From assembly GCA_020555605.1 (NCBI GenBank), contig JAJCJC010000018.1:1-56333 (forward strand): 56,333 nt of DNA, in the 5' to 3' direction. The stretch is from a bacterium 210917-SL.2.15 (GTDB lineage Bacteria > Bacillota > Clostridia > Oscillospirales > Oscillospiraceae). A program made the translations under genes and the position numbers. Shown here in pieces: positions 1-7,824 of the stretch; position 1 is the first letter of the stretch, and the number at the start of each line of letters is the position of its first letter. The notes beneath the pieces are model-generated. The model was given only the letters and a program-made list of their open reading frames with translations. It searched no databases and had not been told where the DNA came from.

Positions 1-221
1 TTTCAAAAAATCTTAGGGGACAGGGCTTTGGTTGGTGTTGCCTTTTTTCTGCCGACATCCTGCTTTGTGCACTGTTTTACTCAATTTTTTCTTGCATCAC
101 CCTCTTGACTTAATACCATTGGACTTAAAAATTTTTTCAATCATTTCTTCATCGAAGGCATGCAGGGGAGGGATCTTTGCGCAATTTTTTCAGTGTCACC
201 TTCTTTCTTCGGCTCCGGCCA

Positions 222-629
222 TTAGAACGACGCCGTGAAGTTTTTGGTAACGGTATCCCATTTTCCATCCACATAGGCTTTCCCCGTCACCGTCAGCTTG
301 TAGCTCTTACCACTCTTGATTGCATAACTAACGCTTTTTGCACAAGTACGGTCATTCGCAGTAGCGCTGGCAGAGTCTACTTCTGTATAACCGAAAATAC
401 CTTTTTCATACAGCGTCATACTCAATTCAGTTTTTGTTGTTCCCACTGGTCCTGTAACTGTCGCATTGTATACTTGCTTTGCATAAGAGACTGACCCAGA
501 CACTTTTGTAGTACCAACATTCCAGGCCTGTGAATCAGATGCGAATGCGCTGACCGAAAGGGTCAGCGCCATGGCAATTGCCATGGCCAGAGCCAACGCG
601 CGGGGCAGGGGTCTTCGTGTGTTGTTCAT
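222..629 (-). CDS. small secreted protein, function unknown
   Basis: The 135-residue product has a clear Sec signal peptide: basic start (MNNTRR), a hydrophobic run to about residue 28 and a likely cleavage after SAFA. The mature part of about 105 residues is rich in Thr, Ser and Val, is predicted to be beta-rich, and has one Cys. The ATG follows AAAGGAGAG at good spacing. I do not recognise a family. Its upstream region carries a 37-bp element (707-743) also found in front of the ECF sigma gene at 1591-2130, so it is probably a target of that sigma factor and acts at the cell surface or outside. Confidence 0.8.
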   Translation of the reverse strand: MNNTRRPLPRALALAMAIAMALTLSVSAFASDSQAWNVGTTKVSGSVSYAKQVYNATVTGPVGTTKTELSMTLYEKGIFGYTEVDSASATANDRTCAKSVSYAIKSGKSYKLTVTGKAYVDGKWDTVTKNFTASF

Positions 630-706
630 TGGAATATCTCTCCTTTTCTTTCGTTCCGTTTTCTTTTGCGGATGAATGATGCTCTGCCCTCCCTTCTATC
701 GAACCT

Positions 707-743
707 TCTATTTATAGAGTGTTTTCGACCGAGTTTTTGGACA
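707..743 (-). promoter_or_regulatory. ECF-type promoter element, copy 1
   Basis: Read on the minus strand this is TGTCCAAAAA, 7 variable bases, then GAAAACACTCTATAAATAGA. The same blocks with the same 7-bp gap occur at 2210-2246 before the sigma gene. The invariant blocks around a variable core suggest a promoter read by an alternative sigma factor; the assignment to the sigma encoded at 1591-2130 is inference. Confidence 0.55.
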
Positions 744-814
744 GATTTTTTAAAAAATTTTTTCGTTTTTCTATTCTTTGGACGTTTGCACAATGCAAAC
801 CGGATAAAATTGTG

Positions 815-853
815 CAAAAACACCCGACAGCCAAACAGTGGACTGCCGGGTGT
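815..853 (-). terminator. intrinsic terminator after the DUF4367 gene
   Basis: On the minus strand a GC-rich stem (arms around 820-832 and 840-853, core ACACCCGGCAG) is followed by a T run. It lies 13 bases past the stop codon at 866 and separates this operon from the secreted-protein gene. Confidence 0.8.
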
Positions 854-865
854 CTTGTTTTCTTT

Positions 866-1594
866 TTAGGAATAAATGCCGTCCGCAATTTTGAACACTT
901 CATCCTCTTTCAAAGCAGCGCTGATATACAATTCGTGCTCGATGCCGTCGGCAAACCAGAACATCGCATAGCCGTCTCCGTCCTCAAACGTGCCGAGATA
1001 GGCGTCGCCCTCGCCATAATCAATTTTCTCAAAATTCGTATGCTCCGTATCCATACTGGTCAAAGAGGCATTTTCCGCAATGCGTACGGTAACCATGATA
1101 AAAGAACCATCTGCATTTTCATATACCTTTTGAAAACTTCCGCCATCTTCATAAGAATCTGTTTCCACATATACAAACCCCTCTGGAATATAATGCGGCG
1201 CATAGCCTTCCGGCAGTTCTGTCAGTTTATGGCCGTCCACCTCATAGCGAATATCCACATTCGGCCCCGTCCAGACTGCAATGGTGCGTTTCAAAAACGC
1301 CCGCATGTCCGCCGAAACCGTGAGCAGGCCCAAAAACAGCGCCATCAGCACCGCCGCCAGCAGAGCCCCACGCTTTGCCATTCTCCAGGACACATGCCGG
1401 GGGCAGAATGCCCTGCGCTCCCGCTCCGCGCGCTGCCCGCGCAAGGCGGAGCGGATCCGGCGGTCCAGTCCGGAAAGGTTCCCGCAGATGCGGCGCAGCT
1501 CCGCGCGGGGCGGGACGGCGTTCAGTTCTTCTTCACACAGTTCCCCGAGCATCCGGCCAATGGCCTGAGAAAGCATGATCTGCTGTCCGCTCAA
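866..1594 (-). CDS. DUF4367 membrane protein, probable sigma-factor partner
   Basis: The product has a cytosolic N-terminal part of about 70 residues with several Cys (ICGNL, AFCPRH), one membrane helix (GALLAAVLMALFLGLLTV) and an extracytoplasmic DUF4367 domain with the family's LPEGYAPHYIPEGF type opening. This layout is typical of regulators paired with an ECF sigma factor. The preferred start is a TTG that overlaps the sigma stop codon (TTGA) and sits 10 bases after GGAGG; an ATG 18 bases further in is the alternative. Translational coupling with the sigma gene supports a sigma/anti-sigma pair. Anti-sigma activity itself is inferred. Confidence 0.75.
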   Translation of the reverse strand: MSGQQIMLSQAIGRMLGELCEEELNAVPPRAELRRICGNLSGLDRRIRSALRGQRAERERRAFCPRHVSWRMAKRGALLAAVLMALFLGLLTVSADMRAFLKRTIAVWTGPNVDIRYEVDGHKLTELPEGYAPHYIPEGFVYVETDSYEDGGSFQKVYENADGSFIMVTVRIAENASLTSMDTEHTNFEKIDYGEGDAYLGTFEDGDGYAMFWFADGIEHELYISAALKEDEVFKIADGIYS

Positions 1595-2130
1595 AATACT
1601 CCCGCCTCCTTCAAACGCTGTGCCAGCGCCTCGCCGGCCCGCTTCAGCCGTTTGTACACAGCCCCTTCCGTCAGGCCCGTCGCCTCGGCAATCTGCCCCA
1701 CGGTCCATTCATTGTAAAACCGGTATTCCAGCATCAGGCGGTGCCGATCCGGCAGCGCTTTCAGCGCCGCTTTGACCGCCGCGCACTGCTGCATGTCGAT
1801 CATGCGCTCTTCCAACCCGATCATGTCGTCCTCCACCTCATCTTCCAGCGCTTCTCCTTCCCGTTTTTGGCGGCGCAGCTCCTGCAGCGCGTAGCGGCGC
1901 ACACACTGGTATAAGTAGGCCGCGACGCGCTGATCGTCCGCCGTGTCCAGCTCATGGAAATGGTGGATCAGATACAAAAAGGCATCTTCCACCGCATCTT
2001 CCGCCAAATCGCGCTGCTGCAGAAGCTGCATTACAGCATACATCAGCTTTTCTTTCAGCTTCTGATACAGAAACCAGACCCGCTCCCGATCCTGTTCCGT
2101 CGGCAGCAGCAGCAATAGATGCGCCAGCAT
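1591..2130 (-). CDS. RNA polymerase sigma factor, sigma-70/ECF type
   Basis: About 179 residues. Region 2 is visible as AEDAVEDAFLYLIHHF through YLYQCVRRYALQELRR, and region 4 as LPDRHRLMLEYRFYNEWTVGQIAE with the recognition helix TEGAVYKRLKRA. No region 1 or 3 is present, which is the ECF plan. The start chosen is the ATG at 2130 with GAGGGGG eight bases before it; longer starts run into the sigma-A type -10 box at 2162. It forms an operon with the DUF4367 gene and has two apparent promoters: a vegetative one and the 37-bp element shared with the gene at 222-629. Confidence 0.88.
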   Translation of the reverse strand: MLAHLLLLLPTEQDRERVWFLYQKLKEKLMYAVMQLLQQRDLAEDAVEDAFLYLIHHFHELDTADDQRVAAYLYQCVRRYALQELRRQKREGEALEDEVEDDMIGLEERMIDMQQCAAVKAALKALPDRHRLMLEYRFYNEWTVGQIAEATGLTEGAVYKRLKRAGEALAQRLKEAGVF

Positions 2131-2161
2131 CTGCCATTCCCCCTCGCATTGCATCCGAGGT

Positions 2162-2190
2162 ATTATACCACGGCTGATGTGCCGCGTAAA
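2162..2190 (-). promoter_or_regulatory. sigma-A type promoter of the ECF sigma gene
   Basis: On the minus strand TTTACG and a perfect TATAAT are 17 bp apart. The predicted transcript starts about 20 bases before the ATG at 2130, which supports that start. Confidence 0.6.
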
Positions 2191-2209
2191 TTGCCGCTGC
2201 ATTTCCGCC

Positions 2210-2246
2210 TCTATTTATAAAGTGCTTTCAAATTGATTTTTGGACA
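2210..2246 (-). promoter_or_regulatory. ECF-type promoter element, copy 2
   Basis: Minus strand: TGTCCAAAAA, 7 bases, GAAAGCACTTTATAAATAGA. It matches the copy at 707-743 in 28 of the 30 bases outside the 7-bp core and has the same length. Its position upstream of the sigma gene suggests positive autoregulation. Confidence 0.55.
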
Positions 2247-2282
2247 ACTTTTTTGGATTTTTTGAAAAAAGTTTTTCCGGCA

Positions 2283-2328
2283 TAAAAAGCGCCCCGGCGG
2301 CCGCCCAAAAGGCGGCGCGCCGGGGCGC
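2283..2328 (-). terminator. intrinsic terminator after the antiporter gene
   Basis: A very GC-rich inverted repeat (GCGCCCCGGC against GCCGGGGCGC) is followed on the minus strand by TTTTTATG. It lies 18 bases past the antiporter stop codon. Confidence 0.85.
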
Positions 2329-2345
2329 GGACACAGAGCCGATTT

Positions 2346-3806
2346 TCAGAAAAACGGGTTGAAAAACACCAGTGTGTCGATCAGGAACACAGGGATCAGG
2401 CAGCTCAGCGACCAGGCCATGTATCCGAAGAAAGATGGCATCTTGACACCGTTCTCATCAGCAATGGATTTGACCATGAAGTTGGGCGCATTGCCGATAT
2501 ATGTATTGGCGCCCATAAACACAGCGCCGCAGGAAATGGCGAGCAGCATCGGCACGGCGATGGTTCCCACCGTGGTGACAATGCCTTCCGCCGCGCCCAG
2601 CGCGCCCGCAGTGGTCAGGAACACCAGATAAGTGGGTGTGTTATCCAGGAAGGAGGACAGCGCGCCGGTGCACCAGAACATCTGCCAGGGTTCGTTCAGA
2701 CCCAGCGAAGCGCCGTGTGCCTTCAGGAACAGCAATGCGGGGATCATAGTGATGAAAATACCGATGAACAGTACCGCCACCTCTTCGATGGCCCCCCAGG
2801 TGAAGTTGTTCTGTGTGCGCACTTCTCTGCGCGTGGTCTTGAAGGACAAGAAAGCTGCCAGAAGGATCAGGACAATTTCGATGATGTTGGTATAGCTCAG
2901 GCTGACATTTCCAAAAATGTGGATGCTGAGCACATTGCCCGCCGCATCCTGGAACATGGGCAACTTGGGCAGCACACCGGACAACACCACTGCAGCGACA
3001 ATCAGCAGCATAAAAATGATGTTGTGCGCGCCCAGCAGGCGGATCTTTGTGCCGCCGGAAAGGGGCTTGCAGCCCGCTGCCAGATCCTTCTTGTAAGCCC
3101 GGTTATCCAGCACGAAATAGAGGATCAGCAACAACACCACGTTCAGGCCCATCACAGGCAACATGTGGATCAGCGTCCACTGGAAGGGCACACCACGCAT
3201 GAAGCCCATCAGCAGCGGAGGATCGCCGATCGGCGTCAGGCTGCCACCAATATTGGATACCAGGAAAATAAAGAACACCACCGTGTGGACGCAGCGGGAA
3301 CGCCACTGATTGGCCCGCAGAATGGGGCGGATCATCACCATAGACGCGCCGGTAGTGCCGATCCAAGACGCCAGAATCGTGCCGATGAGCAGCAGGACGA
3401 TATTGGTCTTGGGCGTCCCGGCCAGGTCGCCTTCCAAGCAGATATTGCCCGCCACACAGAACAGGCCGAACAGCAGCACGATAAAGGTCAGATAGTCGCC
3501 GATGATCGACTCCAGCAGCTGGTCCACCATTGTGGGCACACCGAAGCCCATGGCAAAGGGCACCAGGAACAGCACGGACCAAAACAGCACAAAAGCCCAG
3601 CGCCATTTTTCCCATTGGTGCGGGATCACCAGCGGACAAATGGCAATGCTCAGCAGCATCCCCACAAAGGGGATGCAGTATAGCAGGGAAACCTGCGCCC
3701 CCAATTCCGCACCATGCAGGATGTGGCTGCCGGAGGCAAAGACAGTTTGGCAGAGGAGCGCAGCCATCATAAGCGCTGCCGCTGCCGCAGACAGTTTCTT
3801 TTTCAT
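2346..3806 (-). CDS. NhaD/ArsB-type sodium:proton antiporter family protein
   Basis: About 486 residues with a signal-like N-terminus followed by some 11-12 hydrophobic segments, as in the ion transporter superfamily that holds NhaD, ArsB and CitM. The conserved re-entrant segment SNIGGSLTPIGDPPLLMGF and a second half with FLDNTPTYLVFL and GANTYIGNAPNFMVK are diagnostic of the NhaD-like branch. It should exchange Na+ (or Li+) for protons in the cytoplasmic membrane. An ATG at 3806 is used here; a TTG six bases earlier (3812) has better spacing to the GGGGGG ribosome site. It is monocistronic, with its own promoter and terminator. Confidence 0.85.
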   Translation of the reverse strand: MKKKLSAAAAALMMAALLCQTVFASGSHILHGAELGAQVSLLYCIPFVGMLLSIAICPLVIPHQWEKWRWAFVLFWSVLFLVPFAMGFGVPTMVDQLLESIIGDYLTFIVLLFGLFCVAGNICLEGDLAGTPKTNIVLLLIGTILASWIGTTGASMVMIRPILRANQWRSRCVHTVVFFIFLVSNIGGSLTPIGDPPLLMGFMRGVPFQWTLIHMLPVMGLNVVLLLILYFVLDNRAYKKDLAAGCKPLSGGTKIRLLGAHNIIFMLLIVAAVVLSGVLPKLPMFQDAAGNVLSIHIFGNVSLSYTNIIEIVLILLAAFLSFKTTRREVRTQNNFTWGAIEEVAVLFIGIFITMIPALLFLKAHGASLGLNEPWQMFWCTGALSSFLDNTPTYLVFLTTAGALGAAEGIVTTVGTIAVPMLLAISCGAVFMGANTYIGNAPNFMVKSIADENGVKMPSFFGYMAWSLSCLIPVFLIDTLVFFNPFF

Positions 3807-3920
3807 GTTCAAATCGGAACCCCCCAATGTTGTTCTCCGCACCCGCGGCCGCCGCCCTGCCGTGTGCATCTGTGCAGGAACTGCCGCACGCGGGTTTCTC
3901 TCTTCTTTTTTATATCTTTT

Positions 3921-3935
3921 ATACAAAAGTTGTAT
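3921..3935 (-). promoter_or_regulatory. operator-like palindrome in the antiporter leader
   Basis: ATACAA-AAG-TTGTAT is a perfect inverted repeat just downstream of the antiporter -10 box, where a repressor could block transcription. No regulator can be assigned. Confidence 0.35.
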
Positions 3936-3937
3936 CT

Positions 3938-3966
3938 ACTTTAACAAACCCTCTCTATGATGTCAA
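3938..3966 (-). promoter_or_regulatory. promoter of the antiporter gene
   Basis: Minus strand TTGACA (perfect) and TAAAGT with 17 bp between them. The remaining bases up to the next gene at 4163 hold no other clear element. Confidence 0.65.
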
Positions 3967-4162
3967 TATCTGTCAGAACGATTCTTGACACAGTTCGTCT
4001 GATTTCGCAGGAGAAAAAATAAATTGGCGTTAAATCTTTCACAAATCCTGTATATTTCTTTTCCAGAGCGGTTTTCGTTCCTGTTTTTGTATAAAATCGG
4101 TTTCTGCGGCCACACTATAAACCGCATGGTTCATTTTACTTCTGTACAAAGGAGGACTTTTT

Positions 4163-4363
4163 ATGTCTTTGTTGGACCGTATTGCGCTGATCGTCGTGAT
4201 TATTGGCGCCGTCAACTGGGGCTGCATCGGCCTGTTCAACCTGGATCTGGTAGCATTCTGCTTCGGCGGCACACTTTCCCTGGCCAGCCGCGTGATTTAT
4301 TGTGTTGTGGGTCTGGCTGGTCTGTGGTGCATATCGCTTCTGTTCCGCTCCAGAATGGACTAA
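4163..4363 (+). CDS. DUF378 family small membrane protein
   Basis: Sixty-six residues with two membrane helices. The opening (DRIALIVVIIGAVNWG) followed by GLFNLDLVAF and a second helix VIYCVVGLAGLW is the signature of DUF378, a widespread family of unknown function. The ATG follows AAAGGAGG at 7 bases. It stands alone and is closed by a strong terminator 20 bases on. Confidence 0.88.
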   Translation: MSLLDRIALIVVIIGAVNWGCIGLFNLDLVAFCFGGTLSLASRVIYCVVGLAGLWCISLLFRSRMD

Positions 4364-4382
4364 TGTGCATCTGCGCGACTGG

Positions 4383-4413
4383 TTGCTCCGCCTACGGGCG
4401 GAGCAATCTTTTT
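4383..4413 (+). terminator. intrinsic terminator after DUF378 gene
   Basis: Ten-base perfect stem TTGCTCCGCC / GGCGGAGCAA with a four-base loop, then TCTTTTT. Confidence 0.9.
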
Positions 4414-4418
4414 CTCTC

Positions 4419-4447
4419 TTGCTTTTCCCCGCAAAACTTGGCATAAT
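4419..4447 (+). promoter_or_regulatory. promoter of the 4481-5784 membrane-protein pair
   Basis: TTGCTT and CATAAT are separated by 17 bp, and the start codon follows about 34 bases later. Confidence 0.5.
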
Positions 4448-4480
4448 AGGATTATCTTTTCATCAAAGGTGCGCGATATC

Positions 4481-5143
4481 ATGCGGGCAAGACGGAACAC
4501 ACGGTTGTTTCTCGCTGCGGAAGCAGCGCTTTACCTTGCCTTCCTCTGCTGCGACCTACGGGGCGCTTTTCTGATCAGCACGGGACTGAAATACGCCGCG
4601 CTGCTGCTGTGCCTTTTCTACAGCGCAGGAAATGCCGGCAGCCGGGACGGCCGCCTGGTGTGCGTTGCCCTTGCTCTGACCGCAGCGGCGGATTTCTTTT
4701 TGCTGGTGCTGGACCGATGGTACTGTCTCGGCATAGCGTTGTTCTGTCCCGTACAATTTTTATATGCGCTGCGCCTGCGTCGCATGCAGGTCTCTCCCGG
4801 CCCGCTTTGGCCCCGCGCCGTCGTCAGCGGCGGGGCATTAGTCGCGTTCGGTCTGTCCGGCCTGCTGCGCCCGTTGACCGCACTGATCTGCCTTTATTTC
4901 CCACAGCTTTTGTACAACGCTGCCGAGAGTCTCCGCCCCTCCCCTGCGCATAGGGCACCGCTGTTCCGCTCCGGCCTTTGGCTGTTTTTGGGCTGCGACA
5001 TCTGTGTGGGGCTGCATAACCTTGCCCCATATCTTCCCCTATCCGCTATCACAGCAGCGGCGGTACAGTTCTGCATGTGGTTGCTGTATCTCCCTTCGCA
5101 GGTAATGATTGCACTTTCCGTATGCAGGAGGCCCGAGGCATGA
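4481..5143 (+). CDS. lysoplasmalogenase-like (YhhN/TMEM86) membrane protein
   Basis: 220 residues, about seven or eight hydrophobic helices. The order LKYAALLLCL, then an acidic AADFFLLVLDR segment, then FCPVQFLYALRLRR resembles the YhhN/TMEM86 family, whose animal members hydrolyse the vinyl-ether bond of lysoplasmalogens. The resemblance is at motif level only, so the enzyme activity is uncertain. The ATG at 4481 is preferred (AAAGGTG nine bases before) over an upstream GTG. Its stop overlaps the next start (ATGA), so the two genes are coupled. Confidence 0.6.
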   Translation: MRARRNTRLFLAAEAALYLAFLCCDLRGAFLISTGLKYAALLLCLFYSAGNAGSRDGRLVCVALALTAAADFFLLVLDRWYCLGIALFCPVQFLYALRLRRMQVSPGPLWPRAVVSGGALVAFGLSGLLRPLTALICLYFPQLLYNAAESLRPSPAHRAPLFRSGLWLFLGCDICVGLHNLAPYLPLSAITAAAVQFCMWLLYLPSQVMIALSVCRRPEA

Positions 5144-5784
5144 AACATAGCAGGTTTTATTTCGTTATTCTCACCGCTGCACTGATGCTGCTGGCGCTCT
5201 CGGCTGCTATCGCTTTTCCGATCCTGTTCCGCCCCTTTTATTACGCGCACATAGCGGCCCTGGATCTTCCCAGGCGCACCGGCTGGAGCGCAGCAGAGAT
5301 CCGGGACGCTTACAATGAAATGCTGGACTTTTGTATCCTGGGAACGCCCTTCGGCACCGGCGTGCTGCGCTGGTCGTACAGCGGCATGGCTCATTTTGCC
5401 GACTGTGCGCAGCTGTTTCGTTTGGATTTTGCCGTATTGGGCGCATCCGCCCTGACGCTGGGCGGATGCGCCGTTGCGCACCGCTGCGGTGTGCGCGCTG
5501 TTCGTCCCCTGGGCCGCGGCAGCGCATTCTGGGCCGGAAGTCTTCTGGCTGCGGCCGTCATCCTTCTCGCCGCCCTGACTGCACTGAACTTCAACGCCGC
5601 TTTCGTGTTCTTTCACCACCTTTTCTTTCCGGGCAAGGACAACTGGCTCTTTGACCCAGCCACAGATCAGATCATCCTGATCCTGCCGGAGCTCTTTTTT
5701 CGTAACTGCGCCATCGCCATCGCAGCGCTTCTGCTGATCGGATGTGCCATATTGATCCTGTGGGATCTGCGCCAAAAACGGTAA
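5140..5784 (+). CDS. DUF1461 (TIGR01906) integral membrane protein
   Basis: 214 residues with four or five membrane helices: one at the N-terminus, a long extracytoplasmic loop with AEIRDAYNEMLDF and GMAHFADCAQLFRLDF, then three more. The loop motif (helix with GWSAAEI, then the HFAD segment) is the hallmark of DUF1461, a Firmicutes membrane family of unknown role. GGAGG lies 8 bases before the ATG. It is translationally coupled to the preceding gene. Confidence 0.8.
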   Translation: MKHSRFYFVILTAALMLLALSAAIAFPILFRPFYYAHIAALDLPRRTGWSAAEIRDAYNEMLDFCILGTPFGTGVLRWSYSGMAHFADCAQLFRLDFAVLGASALTLGGCAVAHRCGVRAVRPLGRGSAFWAGSLLAAAVILLAALTALNFNAAFVFFHHLFFPGKDNWLFDPATDQIILILPELFFRNCAIAIAALLLIGCAILILWDLRQKR

Positions 5785-5804
5785 AATTTTCTTTGCTGCA
5801 GGCC

Positions 5805-5833
5805 TTTACATTCTTGCCATCTTCTGGTATACT
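5805..5833 (+). promoter_or_regulatory. promoter of tRNA-Arg
   Basis: TTTACA and TATACT with a 17-bp spacer, 22 bases before the mature tRNA. Confidence 0.65.
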
Positions 5834-5854
5834 ATTATCCGCTGTAATCAGCAC

Positions 5855-5931
5855 GCGCCCGTAGCTCAGCTGGATAGAGCGTCAGACTCCGACTCTGAAG
5901 GCCGCTGGTTCGAATCCAGTCGGGCGTACCA
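5855..5931 (+). tRNA. tRNA-Arg (anticodon CCG)
   Basis: A full cloverleaf can be drawn: acceptor GCGCCCG with CGGGCGT (closing G-U), D arm AGCTCAGCTGGATAGAGC, anticodon stem TCAGA/TCTGA with loop CTCCGAC giving anticodon CCG, T arm with GGTTCGAATCC, and an encoded CCA. Confidence 0.95.
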
Positions 5932-5972
5932 AAAAGAAAGACATGACTCTTGGTCATGTCTTTCTTTTTGGT
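5929..5972 (+). terminator. terminator after tRNA-Arg
   Basis: A perfect 19-bp stem with a five-base loop; the A-rich and T-rich outer arms let it act in both directions. It starts inside the CCA end of the tRNA. Confidence 0.85.
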
Positions 5973-6123
5973 TTTGGTGGTCCGAATGCTCTGGCAAAGC
6001 AAATTCGCCCTGCGCCGCGGCCAAAATGCCGATTGGGCCGGATTGCAGAACGTGGCAAAGATTGGTCATGCGGATCGTCCTCGGCAGCACCGTAAACGAA
6101 ACGTCAAGGTTTCTCCTGCCCAC

Positions 6124-6152
6124 TTGACAATCCCGCCGCAGTCCTGTATAGT
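6124..6152 (+). promoter_or_regulatory. promoter of the CNNM/CorC gene
   Basis: Perfect TTGACA, 17-bp spacer, TATAGT. The transcript would carry a leader of about 230 bases before the start codon at 6389. Confidence 0.75.
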
Positions 6153-6158
6153 AACAAT

Positions 6159-6249
6159 CAACTTCGACAGAAAGGGTTCGATCATTTCATGGACGACAGC
6201 GACAGTACTGTCGGCAATCAAACCATAGAATCATTTCAGAAAAAGCAAG
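6159..6249 (+). promoter_or_regulatory. structured leader upstream of terminator, candidate attenuator
   Basis: Between promoter and terminator lies a foldable stretch. An outer helix GGTTCGAT / ATCAAACC (one mismatch) encloses CGACAG...CTGTCG, and the direct repeat ATCATTTCA sits on both sides of the structure. I do not recognise a known riboswitch class; it lacks the M-box and yybP-ykoY core sequences. Confidence 0.35.
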
Positions 6250-6293
6250 CATACCTGTATTTTTGCGGTCAAAAATACGGGTGTGCTTTTTTG
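6250..6293 (+). terminator. leader terminator of the CNNM/CorC gene
   Basis: A 17-bp stem (two G-U pairs) with loop CGGT is followed by TTTTTT. It lies after the promoter and about 95 bases before the start codon, so most transcripts should stop here unless the leader refolds. Confidence 0.85.
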
Positions 6294-6388
6294 CATATTT
6301 TGCCCCGGCACGCCCCGTTTCACAGAAGAGATTAAGCCGGGAACCGGGTCATATAAATTGTATAGATATTTTAGGAGGTATCTTTTCT

Positions 6389-7705
6389 GTGGACACATTT
6401 CTATTCCCTTTGCTGCTGCAGGTCGTTCTGATCGCGCTGAACGCCATTTTTGCTTGTGCCGAGATTGCCGTGATCTCGCTAAATGAAACCAAAGTGCAGA
6501 TCCTGGCTGATGAAGGCAACCGCAAAGCCAAAAAACTGAAAGTATTTACCGAGCAGCCCGCCCGGTTTCTCGCCACGATCCAGGTCGCCATTACCCTGTC
6601 CGGCTTCTTGGGCAGCGCCTACGCCGCAGACAACTTTGCCGGCATTTTGACCGACGGCCTGACAGCACTGGGCATCCCCCTGCCGGCGCGCACGCTTAAT
6701 ACCATCTCGATCTTCCTGATCACCGTGATCCTGTCATACTTCACACTGATCTTCGGTGAACTGGTGCCCAAGCGGCTGGCCATGAAACAATCGGAAAAGC
6801 TGGCGCTGGCCATGGCCACGCTGCTGACCGCAGTGTCCAAAATCTTTGCCCCCATCGTATGGATCCTTACGATTTCTACCAACGCGGTGCTGCGTTTGCT
6901 GGGCATTGATCCTAATACGGACGATGATGAAATCAGCGAGGAGGAAATCCAGACCATGCTGGATGCCGGCACCCGCAAAGGTGTGTTCGACGCGCAGGAA
7001 CAGCAGTTTATCCACAACGTATTTCTGTTTGACGACCGCTGTGCCGAAGAATTTGCCACACACCGCACCGAAATTGATTTTCTCCGCGCCAGCGACCCCA
7101 TGGAAAAATGGGATGAGACAATTCATACCACGCGCCATTCTCGCTATCCGATCTGTGAAGAAACGCTGGATCACGTCATCGGCATTCTGAACGTGAAAGA
7201 TTATTTTGCCCTGCAGGACAAATCGTACGCTTCCATCATGGCCCATGCGGCACAAAAGCCGTTCTACGTGCCCGAGAGCGTCCGGGCCGACGTGCTGTTC
7301 CGTCAGATGAAGCAGAGCCGCAACCATTTCGCCGTAGTACTCGACGAATACGGCGGAACCGCCGGCGTGGTCACCATCAACGACCTGCTGGAGCAGCTGG
7401 TGGGCGAACTGGACGACGACCCCGTATCCCCCAAAGACGACGCTCCGCTGATCGAACAGCTGGACGCCAATACTTGGAAAATTGACGGCAGCGCAGAGCT
7501 GGAGGAAGTCTCCGAGGCACTACACATCGACCTTCCCTGCGAAGATCATGACACCTTCGGTGGCTTTGTCTTTGCCCAAAACGGCTTTATTCCCGAGGAC
7601 GGCGCCACCTTTACCATTGATACGCACACACTGCACATTGAAGTTCTGAAAATTACAGAGCACCGCCTGCGTTCGGCTCTGGTCACGTTGACCGCTCCTG
7701 TGTAA
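6389..7705 (+). CDS. CNNM/CorC (HlyC) family transporter with CBS pair
   Basis: 438 residues. Residues about 1-190 form a DUF21 membrane domain (NAIFACAEIAVISLNETK, then three helices); then a CBS pair (HTTRHSRYPI, VLDEYGGTAGVVTINDLLEQLVGEL) and a C-terminal CorC_HlyC domain. Such proteins are linked to Mg2+ or Co2+ efflux; the old name hemolysin is misleading. The GTG start sits 10 bases after AGGAGG; an upstream in-frame start would fall inside the terminator. Expression is likely attenuated by the leader at 6159-6293. Confidence 0.87.
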   Translation: MDTFLFPLLLQVVLIALNAIFACAEIAVISLNETKVQILADEGNRKAKKLKVFTEQPARFLATIQVAITLSGFLGSAYAADNFAGILTDGLTALGIPLPARTLNTISIFLITVILSYFTLIFGELVPKRLAMKQSEKLALAMATLLTAVSKIFAPIVWILTISTNAVLRLLGIDPNTDDDEISEEEIQTMLDAGTRKGVFDAQEQQFIHNVFLFDDRCAEEFATHRTEIDFLRASDPMEKWDETIHTTRHSRYPICEETLDHVIGILNVKDYFALQDKSYASIMAHAAQKPFYVPESVRADVLFRQMKQSRNHFAVVLDEYGGTAGVVTINDLLEQLVGELDDDPVSPKDDAPLIEQLDANTWKIDGSAELEEVSEALHIDLPCEDHDTFGGFVFAQNGFIPEDGATFTIDTHTLHIEVLKITEHRLRSALVTLTAPV

Positions 7706-7718
7706 ATTTTGTAAATCT

Positions 7719-7737
7719 TTGTTAAAAAATTTGACAA
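7719..7737 (+). promoter_or_regulatory. candidate Rex operator
   Basis: TTGTTAAA-AAA-TTTGACAA is an inverted repeat with one mismatch that covers the -35 box of rex. It resembles the Rex site TTGTTAA-N4-TTAACAA but has a different spacing, so autoregulation is likely, not certain. Confidence 0.5.
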
Positions 7738-7759
7738 CTTGTCATTTTCGAGATACAAT
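7731..7759 (+). promoter_or_regulatory. promoter of rex
   Basis: Perfect TTGACA, 17-bp spacer, TACAAT. Confidence 0.75.
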
Positions 7760-7824
7760 GAAAGGCAAGTTGAGCAAATTTTTAACGATCTTTTGTTCCA
7801 TATTACAGGAGGAGCGTGCTTTCA

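Noticed and set aside
6159..6249. M-box or manganese riboswitch before the CNNM/CorC gene
   Set aside because: The conserved core sequences of those classes are absent; kept only as an unknown leader.
6190..6336. 48-codon frame through the CNNM/CorC leader
   Set aside because: Its ribosome site is poorly spaced and it reads through the terminator hairpin; composition does not look coding.
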